From Closterium sp. NIES-65 (taxonomy: Eukaryota; Streptophyta; Zygnematophyceae; Desmidiales; Closteriaceae): DNA of 64,000 bases. Each line of letters begins with the position of its first letter. Positions within the stretch are counted from its first letter, which is position 1. Below, one piece after another: positions 44,629-61,000 of this stretch. The position numbers and the translations under genes are program-made. The notes beneath the pieces were generated by a model that did not search any database, had not been told where the DNA came from, and saw only the letters and a list, made by a program, of their open reading frames with translations. The stretch spans positions 558,001 through 622,000 of the forward strand of contig CANXME010000897.1 of NCBI GenBank assembly GCA_948144175.1, in the 5' to 3' direction.

Positions 44629-45235
44629 GTTGGCCACATTCAGGTATCGAATCGAAATGTTTGGTTGAGCGAAATCGCTCATCTCTTCCCCACACTAAAA
44701 CGTGTGCATAAATACCATTTCGTAACACTAAAAGGGTGGAAATTAGCGCGCTCAAAGTGTGCGCGAAACACAGAACGCAAACTTTACGTAGAGGGAGACT
44801 TTTTCCCCTGTAACAAAGGGCGCGTTACTACTCTGATCCTCGATTTTCGACCCTGAACGATCAGAGTTTTATACTTTTCAACCCTGAGCAATCAGAGTAG
44901 CATTATTCTGAAAAATGTGCACTCATAATAGAGGGGAAAATTATTCCCCGGAATCAGGAAGGCCTAATATGAAACGTCAGCCCTTGCTGTACGCGATGTA
45001 GTCGGGCTCCGTAAGGAATGCCAAGAAAGTTCCTTACAGGAGTTCAAACGACAGCACACTTCTGACATGAACCATGGGACATAAGCATCACAGTTCACTC
45101 TTGTGCAACGGCACTTTCAAGTTCTTTAGACTCAGATCTCATGATCGAAACAACTTTCATTACTCAAAAGGAACAACATCAATGGGAGATACCCTGCAAG
45201 AACCACAAGAGAGAGACACACACACAAGAAACGTG

Positions 45236-45385
45236 GCACGCTCCCTTCGCAGGCATTACCCTGTTCAGGTGCGAAGGGTTTCTTCTCAGCCCACTCAACC
45301 AGACACAGCGTTTATGGCATAAGGGATAGCGATGCTGCTATTGCCAGCTGATGCTGTGTTGGAGAGTGGGCACCCCCGGTGCCAA
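45236..45385 (-). ncRNA. TPP riboswitch in the THIC 3' untranslated region
   Basis: On the minus strand the conserved aptamer parts occur in order. A GCACCGGGGGTGCCC stretch (45368-45382) forms the P2/P3 side. A long, variable P3 extension follows. Next is the invariant CTGAGA (45284-45289) of the pyrimidine-sensing arm, and then the pyrophosphate-sensing helix ACCTGAACAGGGTAATGCC followed by TGCGAAGGGA (45242-45270). Plant and green algal THIC genes are known to carry this aptamer downstream of the stop codon, where TPP binding changes 3' UTR splicing. Here it starts about 220 nt after the stop, in the right orientation. A GTAAGA splice donor only 14 nt after the stop (45593) is a candidate for the regulated intron; the exact regulated sites cannot be fixed by eye. 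Confidence 0.93.
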
Positions 45386-45607
45386 GCGTATCAGTTCATG
45401 AACAAAAAGGGAAAAAGGAAAAGATGATACAGGAAGATGACCCAAACAGGTGAATCAAGTGCCAGCACTGGCACCAGTCACCAGCTTCAACGGAGGGAGC
45501 ATCCCATCCATCTTCAACCTGCACAACACTAGCAAAACCATTGTCAGAAGCCAGTCTACAGCCAGAGCAGAATCAGCTGCAAACGCCTCTTACTGCAAGA
45601 GTCAGCT

Positions 45608-49045
<3,438 letters not shown>

Positions 49046-52000
49046 TCATAGTCGATCCCAAAGGGCTCCAGCCTCCTTTTGAGCAGCCAGGAATCTGATG
49101 TCTTTGGTTGACGGACCAGGATAGCAGCTGCCTCCAATGTTCCGCCACACAGACACCACATGCTGATACCAACCCTGTGACCCTCTTTCCTCCTTGTCCC
49201 CATGACCAATCCACACATGTGCTGAGCCATGTGATGGGGCCAACCCTGCTGCAGCATCCTTGGCCTGCCACTCAGCTGCCTGCCTAAGCAGGTCGTCAGC
49301 GTCGACAGTGTCAGGCTCGGCGGACTGGTGGCGCACAGCGAAACGCTCAAAGAGAATGAAGGCTACACCAGTGATGATGGCAAAGACCCAGATGGAAATA
49401 GTGAAGTCAGGATAGGCTGGTATGGAAGATAGTGGGAACAGCAAAAAAAAAAAGGGAAAAACATATCATGAGTAATTTTTGGTAAGTGGCAACAAGTAAT
49501 ATGGCAACAGGTACAAGCCCATCCAGGAAGTATGACACCTTGATACAAGCCCAACAGGCCATGCAGTCTCAACACAGAACTGCAATCCTTCACGCGGATT
49601 TGTTTCAAACTGGGTGTAGACTGTCACAAGTTGAGCAGGAAAAGAGGCTTACCGCTCAGGTCGACAAGGCCAAAGGCATCACGAACGGCGGCGGATGGGT
49701 AGAGCAGGAGGAGGGTGCAGCAGAGGAACTGCACCAGGAGCACGGCAATGAGGAGAGGGCTCTGGAACAGGTGTGCTCTGAAGCGGCCAAAGCTCTGACT
49801 GACAGCAGCAGCCAGGAAGAGATACTGCAGGAGGAGAGGGGGGGATTATGGAATAGGGATGCAAGAGTGGGACACAGAAGAAGGGTGTTATCTTGAGTAG
49901 GAATGCTGTCAAATAGGGGAAAGGCAAAAAAAAACAACAAAAAACTATGGGCAAAAACACACAAACAGATACGCATGCCCACACTCCCCCCTCCCCACCC
50001 CACACCCGCCTTCCCTCCCCCCTCCTCACCCACACACACATGGCTGCAGAAATGGCAAAGAATGGCTTACCTGGAAGGAGGCGAAGAGAAAGCTTGCAGT
50101 GGTGTTGATGTTGACTTTGCGGTTGAACCCTGGAGTGCCAATGATTGGCTCCACATACCATGACTGGTGCTCACATGCAGTACAGGGGATGGGTGGAAAG
50201 GCGGGTGGAGGGGGATGAAAGGCAGGAGGACGCAGGAATCAAAGGGAGGAGGACGAAGCAGTCAAGGTCTCCCAAGTTCGGAAACAACCTATTAGCTTCC
50301 CTCAGCTTCAACTCCCTCACTACATCCCACATTTCCCATGCAAACGCAGCACCATCCCATCCAGAGCCACTCTATTTTGTTTGAAACCCCCTCACACCGC
50401 TCTCACATCCTCACACCCCTTCACACCCCTCACACCCTCTAAACCCGTCCACCTTGTTGAACCCATCATGACCCGCACCTGTCTCTGCAGGAAGGCAGAG
50501 GCGAGCAGCTGTGTGGCAACAATGAGGGCGGACTGGCCGTAGATGCCCACGAGCATGGAGAGCGAGAAGAGGTTTGTCTCGGGCAGGCCACGAGAGAGAG
50601 ACATGCGCGGCAGGAGGGTGGGGATGAGCAGGATCATGGGGAACACCAGGCCTAGGTCTGGAAGAGAGAGAGGAGGGGAGGAATGGGAAGGGAGGGGAGG
50701 GGAGGCGCGGGGAGGGGAGGGGAGGGGAGAGGAGGGGAGGGGATGGGAGAGGAGAGGAGAGGAGGGGAGGGAGAGGAGGGGAGGGGAGGGGAGGGGAGGG
50801 GGAAGGGGAGGGGAGGTGAGGGGAAGGGAGAAGAGGGGAGGAGAAGGGAGTGGAGAAGGGGAGAAGGGAATGAGTGCGGGTAGATGCATAACGAGTTGGT
50901 CATGTATCGTCTGGGGGAGAGGGGAGTGGCAGAGGACAGGACACATGAAGAAACGGCATTCATTGCACATATTTTGAACCGGATCAAAAGTGAGCTCAAG
51001 AGGGAGAGGGCCGTACCTGCCCAGAGGTACTGCATGTCTGTGAGCTCGAGAGCGAGCGATGAGTCTATTTTTGAGTCGGAAAAAAGTAAGTGAAGAGAGA
51101 GAGAGAGGGCCGTACCTGCCCAGAGGTACTGCATGTCTGTGAGCTCGAGAGCGAGTGGGTAGAGCACAACAATGGACATGGTCTGCACTATGGCATAGAA
51201 CATCATGTACTTGAACATGCTCGTTGCCGTCACCAGCGCACACCGCCCGTCCCTCAGCAGCTGGTGAGAGAGGAGAAGGAAATGAGGGAAAAAAAAGGAA
51301 TGGTGAATGGATGAAAAGGGAGAGAAAGGCACGGATTTTGAAAAAGCTGTGAGGAGAGAGGGAGAGAGAAGGGAGGAGAGAGAATGGGGAAGCAGCAGAC
51401 GCAGCAGCAAGAGCAGGAGGAGGAACGTAGGAGAGCACACAGACGCACCGGAACAAGCGCTCCTATGTGGGCCACATGAGTGGAGAACGGTGCAGCAATG
51501 CTGGGAGCTGCTGCTGCTGCGTCTGCTGCCGCTGCTGCAGACCGTGCCACAGCCACTGACGACCTGCGACCCAGTGGCACTGATGCTGATGATGATGCTC
51601 CTGATGCACTGCTGACGGAGCGAGAGGAGGGGAGGTCTGCTAGGGTGGAGTGGCGCTTGGAGGCAATACTGAGGCCCACGTCTGCTGCCTTGAGAGCCGC
51701 ACTGTCATTGGCACCGTCTCCAGTCCTGGGTGGAGAGGGAGATGCGTTACGAGAAGAGGGCGAGTGTGGAAAGAGAAGGGAAACGGAGGGGAATGAAGGG
51801 GGCAATGGAGAGGAGAAAAGGAAATGAAGCGAGGAAATCAAGAGGGGAAGTGGAAACGACAAGTGGAGAGGGGAGGGGAGAGGGGAGGTTGATGTAGAAA
51901 AGAGACGAGGAGAGGGTTTGGTGAGGTGAGGTTAGGAGACCGTGCCCTATGCGTCTACCCACTGGTTACCACCGCAGTGTAACGGTTACTCACATGGCAA

Positions 52001-55000
52001 CAGAGTAGCCCAGGTCACGGAGGGCAAGCATGAGGTCCTGCTTGTTGCTGGGTGACATGCGTGCAAACACCCCCGCCCGGGACAGCACCGCTTCAAAGGG
52101 AGTAATTGCAGCCGAGGCAGGGGCGAGCACAAGGGCGGACGAGGAGGAGGAGGGGGCCGGGGAGGAGGAGAAAGGGGAGGAAGATCGGCGGGGGGGCTTG
52201 TGGAGCGAGGTGAGTCGGTCGTGGTGGGCTTTAAGTGCTGTGAATGCTCGGCCTGTCACCACAAGGTCTGCTCCTCTGAGTGACGCGTCCAGCTGGTAAA
52301 GGGTGGGAAGGAGGCAGTGAAGAGAATCAGAGTGTAACCGTGCAGGATGCACAACAGCATAGTACAATCTACGTGCTTTTGTGGACACATGGCTATAATG
52401 ATTGAAGCATGGGAACATGGGACTTAGGGGCAATCAACGCAGCACGAAACAACTCAAATGCGTCAAGGTCACGCTGAAACAAACTGCAGTGGCATGACCC
52501 GCACCTGTGGAACAGCCTTAGCACCATCTGAAGAGCCCTTTTGCAGCACAGAGGCGGCACCAGAGGGCCCCGCTATAAGCACATCGTCCAGAGGCACACT
52601 GCAGTGTGTCACCACGTCTTGAATCACACAGCCCGTGCCACCTGGCTGGGTGTCGTCGGCTGTGTCGATGAGATAAGGGTGGCGTGTGGTGTGTAGGAGG
52701 TACGGACCACAGTGGCTGCCAGGGGAGACAGGGAGGGAGAGAGAGAGAGAGAGAGAGAAAGATTTTGGAGAGATGAGCACCAGGCAGGGGTGTTTGCTGT
52801 GAACTGAGCGGGAGGCATGGCTGCAGTGGAAAGTGGAAAGGAGCGAAAGAAGGGTGGGAGCTTGGAGGAGTATAGCACAGCTAGGACGCACAAGAGAGAA
52901 TGAGAGGGAATTGGGCAGGGGAGGGTGGGGAGGTGTGGGAAAGAAGGGGAGAAACAGCACACGCAACCGTTAGGGAGCACAGGGGCGTGAGTGACGCGAG
53001 GGCGAGAGTGTGCTTGCGAGCGAGAGCAAGAGTGCGAACTAGAGGGAGAGTGGGAGTGAGTGAGAAGGGTTACCGGCTGACAGCAAGGGCAGTGAGGGGG
53101 TTATCTCCGGTGACCATGAGGCATCTGAGCCCAGCAGCAGCCAGGCAGTGCAGCACGGGTGTGGTTTCGGGCTTGATGGGGTTCTCTAGTACCAAGAACC
53201 CGCTGAACACCAGCTCCCTCTCCATGTCCGCCCGGCTCGCCTCTGCCACCTGGTTGGGAAAGCGGGAAAAAGAAAGAGAAGCAGGGAGAAGTGGGCTTGA
53301 TGGGGTTCTCTAGTACCAGGAACTCGCTGAACACCAGCTCCCTCTCCATGTCTGCCCGGCCACCTCCGCCACCTGCATGGTGCATGCGTGTGCGGGGTAA
53401 GCGGGGGAAAGAGTGAAGGCCAGGGAACATTGGGCTTTATGGGGTTCTCCAGCACCAGAAAGGAACCCGCCGAACACCTGCTCCTTCTCCATGTCTGCTC
53501 GGCTCATCTCCGCCACCTGTGTGGTGCATGTGTGTGTGTGGGGCGAGCGGGGGAACGAGTGAAGGCCAGGCCAGGGAGAGCATTGGGTTTGATGGGGTTC
53601 GCCAGCACCAGGAAGGAACTCGCTGAACACCAGCTCCCTCTCCATGTCTGCCACGCTTGCTTCCGCCACCTGCATGGGTAAGGGGAAAAGGGAAAGGGGG
53701 GGTGGAGGGGAAAGTGGGGAAGAGGGGAAACAGGAGCAAGAAGAGGAAGAAGGTGAAGCGAAGAAGGGGAAGGGAGAGGAGATGTTTCAAGAGGGGGGGA
53801 TCTCTAATGCTGCAGCTTTGGAATAGAAGAAAGCAAGGATACTGCGCTCTTTCTCACCTGCTGCAGTGTGAGGTGGGAGAGCGATCGCGAGGCCACAGCC
53901 AGCACTCTGCTGCCACCGAGCGTGAGAGCCTTGAGCTGCTCCTCGAAGTCACGCGGGAGCGATGCAGGCGTGCACAGGGGGCGAATGCTGCCATGCCACA
54001 CCACATGCACACGTTTCGCAGGGACATGCAACAGGGACGTTTCGGAGACAGTTGGTTCGCAGAGAGTTGGTTGGTTGGAAGTAGAGTAGGGGGCATGGGG
54101 GTTGGAGTTGGGGGAGGGCGAGGGGGTGGGGGTGGGGGGGGTGGGGGCAGGAGAACGGTGGTGGCAAGAAGGATGTATTGAGGTTGACGGGGTCAAAGGA
54201 GGGTCCAGATGAAGGCACAGGGTGGTGGGTGTGATGTAGAAGCATCAGCGGAGAGAGCTAGGAGGAGGGGCGGAAGAGGTGCACGTATGTTGAGGAAGCA
54301 GATGCGATGGCAGAGGGGAAAGGAGGAAGATAGCAGCACAGCACAGCGTATAAAAGATAAACAAGCACACAACAACGCAAAAACGGCTGCACGCCACCCA
54401 CCCCCACCACTCCCGCCCACGCTCCCATCGTCAATTGCATGGACACATCACACGCTATATCCAAAGCAGCACCACCGCACCTTTCAGGAGCACCCTTGAC
54501 AAGCAGAGACATGGGCGCAGCAGCAGCACCCTCACCACCCGCACTCCTCACAACACCAGGGTGCACGTGCAGCACTGCCACAGCCATGCGCCTGAGGTCT
54601 GAGTCAAAGTCGAAGCGCCGCAGCACAGCCAGCGCCGGCTGGGAGGAGAATACAAAGGACGAGGCAGAGGCCACCGGGGGGAGGAGATGGTGCGCGGGAT
54701 GTGGAGTGGAGGGGTCAGAGGGGGAAGGAGGGAGGAGGAGGAGGTCGACGGAGTGGGGAAGGTCTGGGTGGCTCCAGATGGTGTTGATGTCCCAGGCGTT
54801 CGTGGGAGGTGGGGCGCTGCTGCCGCTGCTGCTGTTGGTGGTGTCGTGGTGGTCAGATTCAGGGCGAGGGAGAAATTGCCAGCCTGGGAATTGCAAGGGA
54901 CGAGGGTGAGGGAAAGGGGAGGGATGGAACGGAGGGGAGGGAGGGGAGGGAGGAAGGGAAAGAAGGGAGGAGAGAGAGGTGCAAGAGAGATATTGCTGGG

Positions 55001-58000
55001 TCTGGTGTCCTAAAATACAGGAGCAAGTGCATTTAACACAATAAGCCCAAACCAAGCAGAAAATTTATGCAACGAAATGCAAACCGTATCATCCCTAACC
55101 CCTAACACACTCCATTCACCCTACAATACCCTCCTACTCCCCTCCACCCTTCCTAACCCTCACCACTGCGCCTGAACATCTGTATTTCGAGTGGGTCGCC
55201 CACAAACAGACAAACCGAGCCATCCTTCATGTGCACAACAGCACTCTCCTCACTCTCCCCAGCCTCCCCCTCCTCCCCTTCAGCTGCTCCCACCCCACCA
55301 CCCCACTGCTCCCCCTCATCACTACTCGGCCCTGCATGCAGCCTTGACCCCTGCGTGGCCCCGTCACCCACACTGCTGCTGCTGCTCCTGCTGGCCCGTT
55401 TCACCCCCTCGTACCCCCACTCCCCACGCATCAGCCTACTCCAGAAGCCATCCCTGCCCGTCCGCTCTGCATGCACTTCCATCTCGGGAAACGCATCAGA
55501 AGCAGACGAGGAGGAATCTGAGCGGGAGGGGGCAGGACCGTGGAGCAACGACAGGCTGTGGCAGGCAGCTAGGGTGTAACAGAGGGATGCAGTGGGACTG
55601 GATGCGGTTGAGGCAGGTTGGGGTGATGCAGCTGTGGGCTTCACAGCCTCGTGGTAAAGCTCCAAGAGGTTAGAATGGAGGGAGGAGAAGGCCGAGGAGG
55701 AGGCAGAAGAGGAGGAGGAGGAGGAGGAGACGGGGATGGCCCCAGAGATGGTGAGGCCGTCTCGTGTGAGAGTGCCTGTTTTGTCAAAGCAGAGGAGGTT
55801 GACACGACCTGCGTTGATGATGCGAGGCGGGCTGCATGGGAAAGGGATGGGCAAGAATAGAGGCGATAGAGACAGGGTGAGACAGGGAAAGGAACAAAAG
55901 CAGCAGGTAGTAAACAATGCACATCAGGGAGAACGATGCAAGGGCAAGGGTAAGCACGTACATGGAGACAAAAGAAGTCAAAAGAAGAAGAAAAGGGATG
56001 AAAAAAAGAGAGAGGTAAGTCGAAATGAGGGAAAAAAGGAAGGGCAGTGGTGCGTACTTGATGCAGAAGATGCCACACGCTTGGAGGCGAGAGAAGGCGG
56101 TGGTGAGACCGATGGAGAGTGCAAGAGGCAGGGCGGGCGGCACAGTGATAGTGAGGATGTTGAGAACGCTCAGCACCAGCTGCCTGGTGCTCACCTGTGA
56201 GGATAGACCAAGGGACGCGTAGAGGGATGGGTGGAAAGGGAAGGCATGCGTGGGGAGGGGAGTGGGATGGGATGTATGGAGGAATTGGGGGGGGTGACGG
56301 AGGAGGTGTTAGGGGGTGATATCGGATGGGTATGGGATGGAGCTGTGCAACACTCACACACATATTGCTGCGCAGCCGTGGTATGTACCCAGAACGCATC
56401 ACACACAATGCCTAGTTACAAGATGCATAACCCTGCATGCAGACAGAAACTCATTCACTCACCCATTCACTCACTCACTCACATACTCACTCACCCACTG
56501 GTAGATAACGGTGATGATGGCAGCAATGAGGAAGAACACAAAGAGGTTCACGATCAACAGGTAGAGCTTGCACTCAAAGTCAAACGACACAAGCTGCACG
56601 GTTACAGGATACATCACACCATGCATGCGCATACTCGCTTACTCACTCACTCGCTCGCTCACTCGCTCGCTCACTCACTCTTTCAAATGCTCAGCGCACA
56701 CACCTTGTTGTACTGGTAGATAACGGTGATGATGGCGGCAATGAGGAAGAAGACGAAGAGGTTCACGATGAACAGGTAGAGCTTGCGCTCAAAGTCAAAC
56801 GACGTGGGCTTCGGGTAGATGATGGCGCGAACCAGCTCTCCCTTGGAGGTCGCATACCCCGTGCCCACCACCATAGCTGTCACAGGCATGGGCTGGAAGG
56901 GAGAAGGGCAAACGTTCAAAAACAGCAACAAGGATGGGAGCGTGAGGGGTTGAAAGGGTGTGAGCGACCACAGCGAAGGGAGCTTGGAAACTGGGAAAAG
57001 GAAACCGATGGTCTGCGAGGGGCCTTAAACATGGCGATTCACAAAAGGAGAGTGCCCAACAAGGTGTAAGAACCCACCTGTCCTTGGCTCACATTGGCGA
57101 AGTTCCACACACAAGGCGGGGCCTCCCCGCTAGAAGACGAGGAAGGCCAGGTGGGCGGAGGGGTGGGCGGTACCCTGAGCGCCCTGGTCTGCAGCACCTC
57201 TGTGCCTGAGAGCAGACGGTACTTGGAGTCAGCCTCTGACCCTGGCCGGAGGCTGCAGGGGGAATGGGGCAATGGACGGATAGACAGCCAGGCGTTAGGC
57301 AGACTTGTGAGTTGACTCAGAAATGGAGAAGCGGGAGGTGCCCTCTCTGCTGGAGCTTAGAGCAGGCGGTACTTGGAGTCCCCCTCTGACCCTGGCCGGA
57401 GGCTGCAGGGGGAATGGGGGGAGAAACCAGAGCAGCCAGACAGGCAGACAGGTAGGTAAGGATGGCAGGCACGCAGAGAAACAGACAGCAGGCGCATCAC
57501 AGGAGAAGAGCACAAGGGAGACTTCGCATCAAACGCAAATGGAACCGTTCCTAATCACAGTCTTAAGTAAGCTCAGGACATCCCACCCCTTCCGTCTCGC
57601 CCCTTTCCTCCCTCCCCTCCCATTTCCATTGTGAAGCCCTCCATGCCCCTTTTCCCCTGCCTACCTCTGCGCTTGTCCAGAGAAATCAAGAGGCAGGGCC
57701 GTCTTGAGCACAGGAGCGGATTCGCCAGTGAGCATGGACTCGTTGAGCACGCACTGGCCTGCCAGCAGCACCAGATCGCATGGCAGCACCATCCCCGCCT
57801 CCACCTGGAAAAAAAGAACGTTGGAGAGAGAGGAGACGGCCGATGAGTGGGGTGTTAATGGGGAAGAATAATGGAGAAACGGAGAGGTAGCTCTGGTGGC
57901 AAAACGCATGCATGCTGGGACTCCCATCAGTGCGCGTACACCCGCATCCTTCCTCTCTTCCCCGCTCTCTCCCCTCAGCCCTGCCTGCAGTGCACTCTCC

Positions 58001-61000
58001 CCTTCGTGGCCACTCACCTGCACAAGATCTCCTGGCAGCAGAGCGCTGGCTAGAACCTGCTCTGGCTGCAGCCTTGGCGGAACAGAGGGGTCAGCAGAAT
58101 CACGGCGGGCTGTCAGCCGCACCACAGAACAGTCCGTCTCTGCTAGCCGCCTGCGCCGAGGAGGACAGGATTGGGCGGAGGCGATAGAGGAGGATGAGGA
58201 GAAAATGGTGGGGGGGAAGAAAGGGGGCGAAAGAGGGGCGAAGGGGACGAGCTGGGGAGAAGACGCAATGGCATGGGAAGAGCGAGGAGAGGGCGAAGGA
58301 AAGCGTGGAGTGAGGATGACGGAAAGGATGGAAGAGAAGAGGAGAGGAGATGAGGAAGGGTCTGAGTGAAACAGCTTACTTGATGGCAAGCCTGTTGCGG
58401 CGGGTCTGGGCGGCCTCGTATACGACTGAGGTGGTTGTGAGGAAGATGATGACGCAGGAGTAGAGGTAGTAGTTGATCAGGAACCACACAATCACACTGA
58501 ACACCTGGAAGACGAAAAACGGCTTCAGCACCTCCCCTAACAGCAGTACCCTGCACGGATGATTAGCAGGGAGGGGGGCGTGAGGGGTGTGTGTGAAGTC
58601 GAGGAGGGCCAAGCAGGGAGATGTTGAGATGGCATTACGGTCTGGGTGAGGCTCAGGCAAATGGCGTGGGTGGATACGGGGGAGGGGGAGAGGAGTGTGC
58701 GGGGCGGGGTGGTAATTTGCACAGTGGGCCGGAGGAGTGTGCACAGCGCACTCAAACCATACAGCACGCAACAAGCAGCATGCATGGCACGGCACTTCGC
58801 ACACAGCACGGCACACGCACCAGAAGCTGGGTGCATGCACATGCAGGATATTTGGGCCGTGTGTGAGGAGCCGCCGCTCCCAGTCACTCACATCTGCCAC
58901 ACACCATGGCATGGGATGGGATGAGAATGTCATGGCATGGCATGGGATGGTGATGGGCGGAAATAAAGGAATAGGTTGTGAGATAATTTGAAACGGAATG
59001 GGGGGATCTGAAAAGGGAGGGAACAAGAGCGGAGCATACAGTAGAAAAAAAGGAGAGAGGAATGCGGGAAGAGGGGTGAGGGGTGAGACACAGGAGGAAG
59101 AGGGGTTACACGTGACGATTGTTGGAATCAGGTAACAGTTGGGTGGAGGAAGAGAAGGGCAGAGAAAGAAAGTAAAGGAAGAGCGCGCATTCACTCGTGA
59201 ACGGGTGTCACCCACCTCCCCATCCAACTTTCCCCCCAAAATCGCCGTCCTTGCCCAACCCCCTCCCCTCCTCCCGCCAAACCTAACCCTCTCTCTCCAA
59301 ACCTCCTCCACTCATCCCTCGCCCTCTCCCGTGCCCCCGTTCCCCCTTTCCCCCCACCCCACACCCTCCGCGCGCGCACCTCCTGGGTGACTCGCCCCCC
59401 GGGGCTCCTGCATGGCACAAGCGGCGCCATACTTGTGGAGCGCGGCGGGGGTGGAGGCGAGCTGGAAGCGGTGCCGCTTCCACACCAGCGGCGTGCTGCT
59501 GAGCTCGGTTGTGCGCGTGGCGGACTTGGGCGTGCCGTCGAACAGACGCGCGGCCGCGGCCGGGTCGAACCAGAAGCGCTCGCTGCGCCACAGGAAGGTT
59601 CGAGGAAGGGCCGCGAAGCTGATCTCGCAACCCTGTGGAGAAAACGGGGAGGGAATGTGAGGGTCGGGAGTGCGGGTAGTGGGGTGGGTAATGGACAAAG
59701 GTCGTGGGGGGAAACGGAAATGAGGAAGATTGCTGATAGTGATGACCACGAGGCGGGAGACCTGAAAGGAGCATCTGCGCTTTGAAGAGACAGAGTTCAT
59801 ACATCAACGTCGTGACGATCAACATACATCCCCTCCCGCGCATGCGTCGGTACGCTACAGAAACACAGGCGCATCATTTCCTGCCTAGATACCAATACGC
59901 AGACCCGCAACCTTCCCCGGACCTGCATACCCTGCCTACCGGACGGCTGGTGCAGGTGCGCGCCGTCGCGACGTCCACCCAACCACGGGATGGGGCCCAG
60001 GGATCGACGGACTCGAGCGAGGCGACTGTCAGGATACCGTCGAGACTCTCCACCAGCACGTAGTCCGTGTTGATGTCGCCGGGAGGAACGCTGGCTTGGG
60101 GAATGGTTAAAGGAGAAGAGAATAGAGAGGCGGACGTCAGGTTACCGTCGAGAGTTTCCACCAGCACGTAGTCCGTGTTGACGTCGCTGGACGGAACAGT
60201 ATTCGGGGTAAGGAAGAGTGTAGAGAGATGACGACGAAGGTGTCTGTTAAGTCGAATCGCGCGAATTTAGCCAGGAAGAAGACTGCTCGGATAACATAGA
60301 GACTCTGCACCCGCATTGATCGCGTCGAAGGGGACGCTGGTTGGGGAGGAAGACTAAACAGAAAGAAGAACAAACAGACAGACGATCAGCGTGTTTTAAG
60401 CACCAGTTATCAACGCTGGGTCGAGCCAATCTAAAGAGAAGAGAGATGACGGAAGGGACGCTGGGGGAAGGGTTTGGGAGGTGGATTCAGGCCCTAAGGG
60501 GAAAAAAAAAGCAGCGGAAACGGCGTGAAACGAAGAACAGTATATGCATAACGTGGTGAAAGCGCAAGTAGAGGAACCTGCAAAGGAATGCGTCAGCTGA
60601 CAAGGGATTTGTAACAATGCGACTGTCTCGTCGTACCGCTTGAATCGCAGGTTGACGTAAAAAGCAGGGAACCAGCTGGCTAGCAGCGGAATGAGGCCGA
60701 TAGATAGCACGGAGAGGACGACAAATATGAGATCTCCCAGCAGGTAGCGATGCCAGCACGACACCGTCTTGATCGAAACAACCTGATGAGGGGGAAATTT
60801 ATCAGACAAATGGATAACAATATTCATCAGTTCTGAGCAGGAGAGAAAGCTGGAAACGGTTTTACAATAATACAAGGAATCTGTATAAAATGGGGAAACT
60901 TTGCCACATTGACGAGTAAAACGTGGAAGATAACCTGTCAAATGACGATCTTATTAATATTCTGTGCTAACCTCGTCTTCGTGGTGTCGGTCAGATGCTG

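Larger units (their letters stand above)
42676..44983. mobile_element. hAT-like non-autonomous DNA transposon D
   Basis: Inserted in C's 5' LTR with TTGCTGT on both sides (42669-42675, 44984-44990). Ends are CAGGGCTGA and TCAGCCC, giving a short imperfect inverted repeat sharing GGGCTGA. Subterminal words ATCAGAGTA and CCCTGATTTT recur near both ends, as is usual for hAT ends. Without the nested E it is about 780 bp and has no transposase. An 8-bp duplication with one mutated base would fit hAT; the 7 bp seen makes the class tentative. Confidence 0.5.
24667..45038 (-). mobile_element. Ty3/Gypsy chromovirus C, host of nested insertions
   Basis: Outermost element of the nest. The 3' LTR is 24667-24993 (327 bp) and the 5' LTR is 42397-45038, the latter split by element D. 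Removing D and one 7-bp duplication gives 327 bp again. Flanks GAAGT (24662-24666) and GGAGT (45039-45043) look like a 5-bp target duplication with one mutation. Primer site after the 5' LTR: TTGGTATTCAGAGCC. A poly-purine tract of about 20 G precedes the 3' LTR. Gag, zinc knuckle, protease and RT lie at 39797-42213; RNase H end, integrase and chromodomain at 25033-26588. Copia A replaces the middle of pol. Confidence 0.9.
42397..45038 (-). repeat. 5' LTR of gypsy element C, split by D
   Basis: 42397-42675 and 44984-45038 are the two parts. They align with 24667-24993 and rejoin at TTGCTGT, the 7-bp duplication left by D. The LTR end at 45038 lies about 200 bp from the THIC riboswitch. Confidence 0.88.

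Noticed and set aside
50392..51456. Single 354-codon protein
   Set aside because: It reads through P5B introns; only 50479-50657 and 51116-51260 within this span are exons, in the phases of the gene model.
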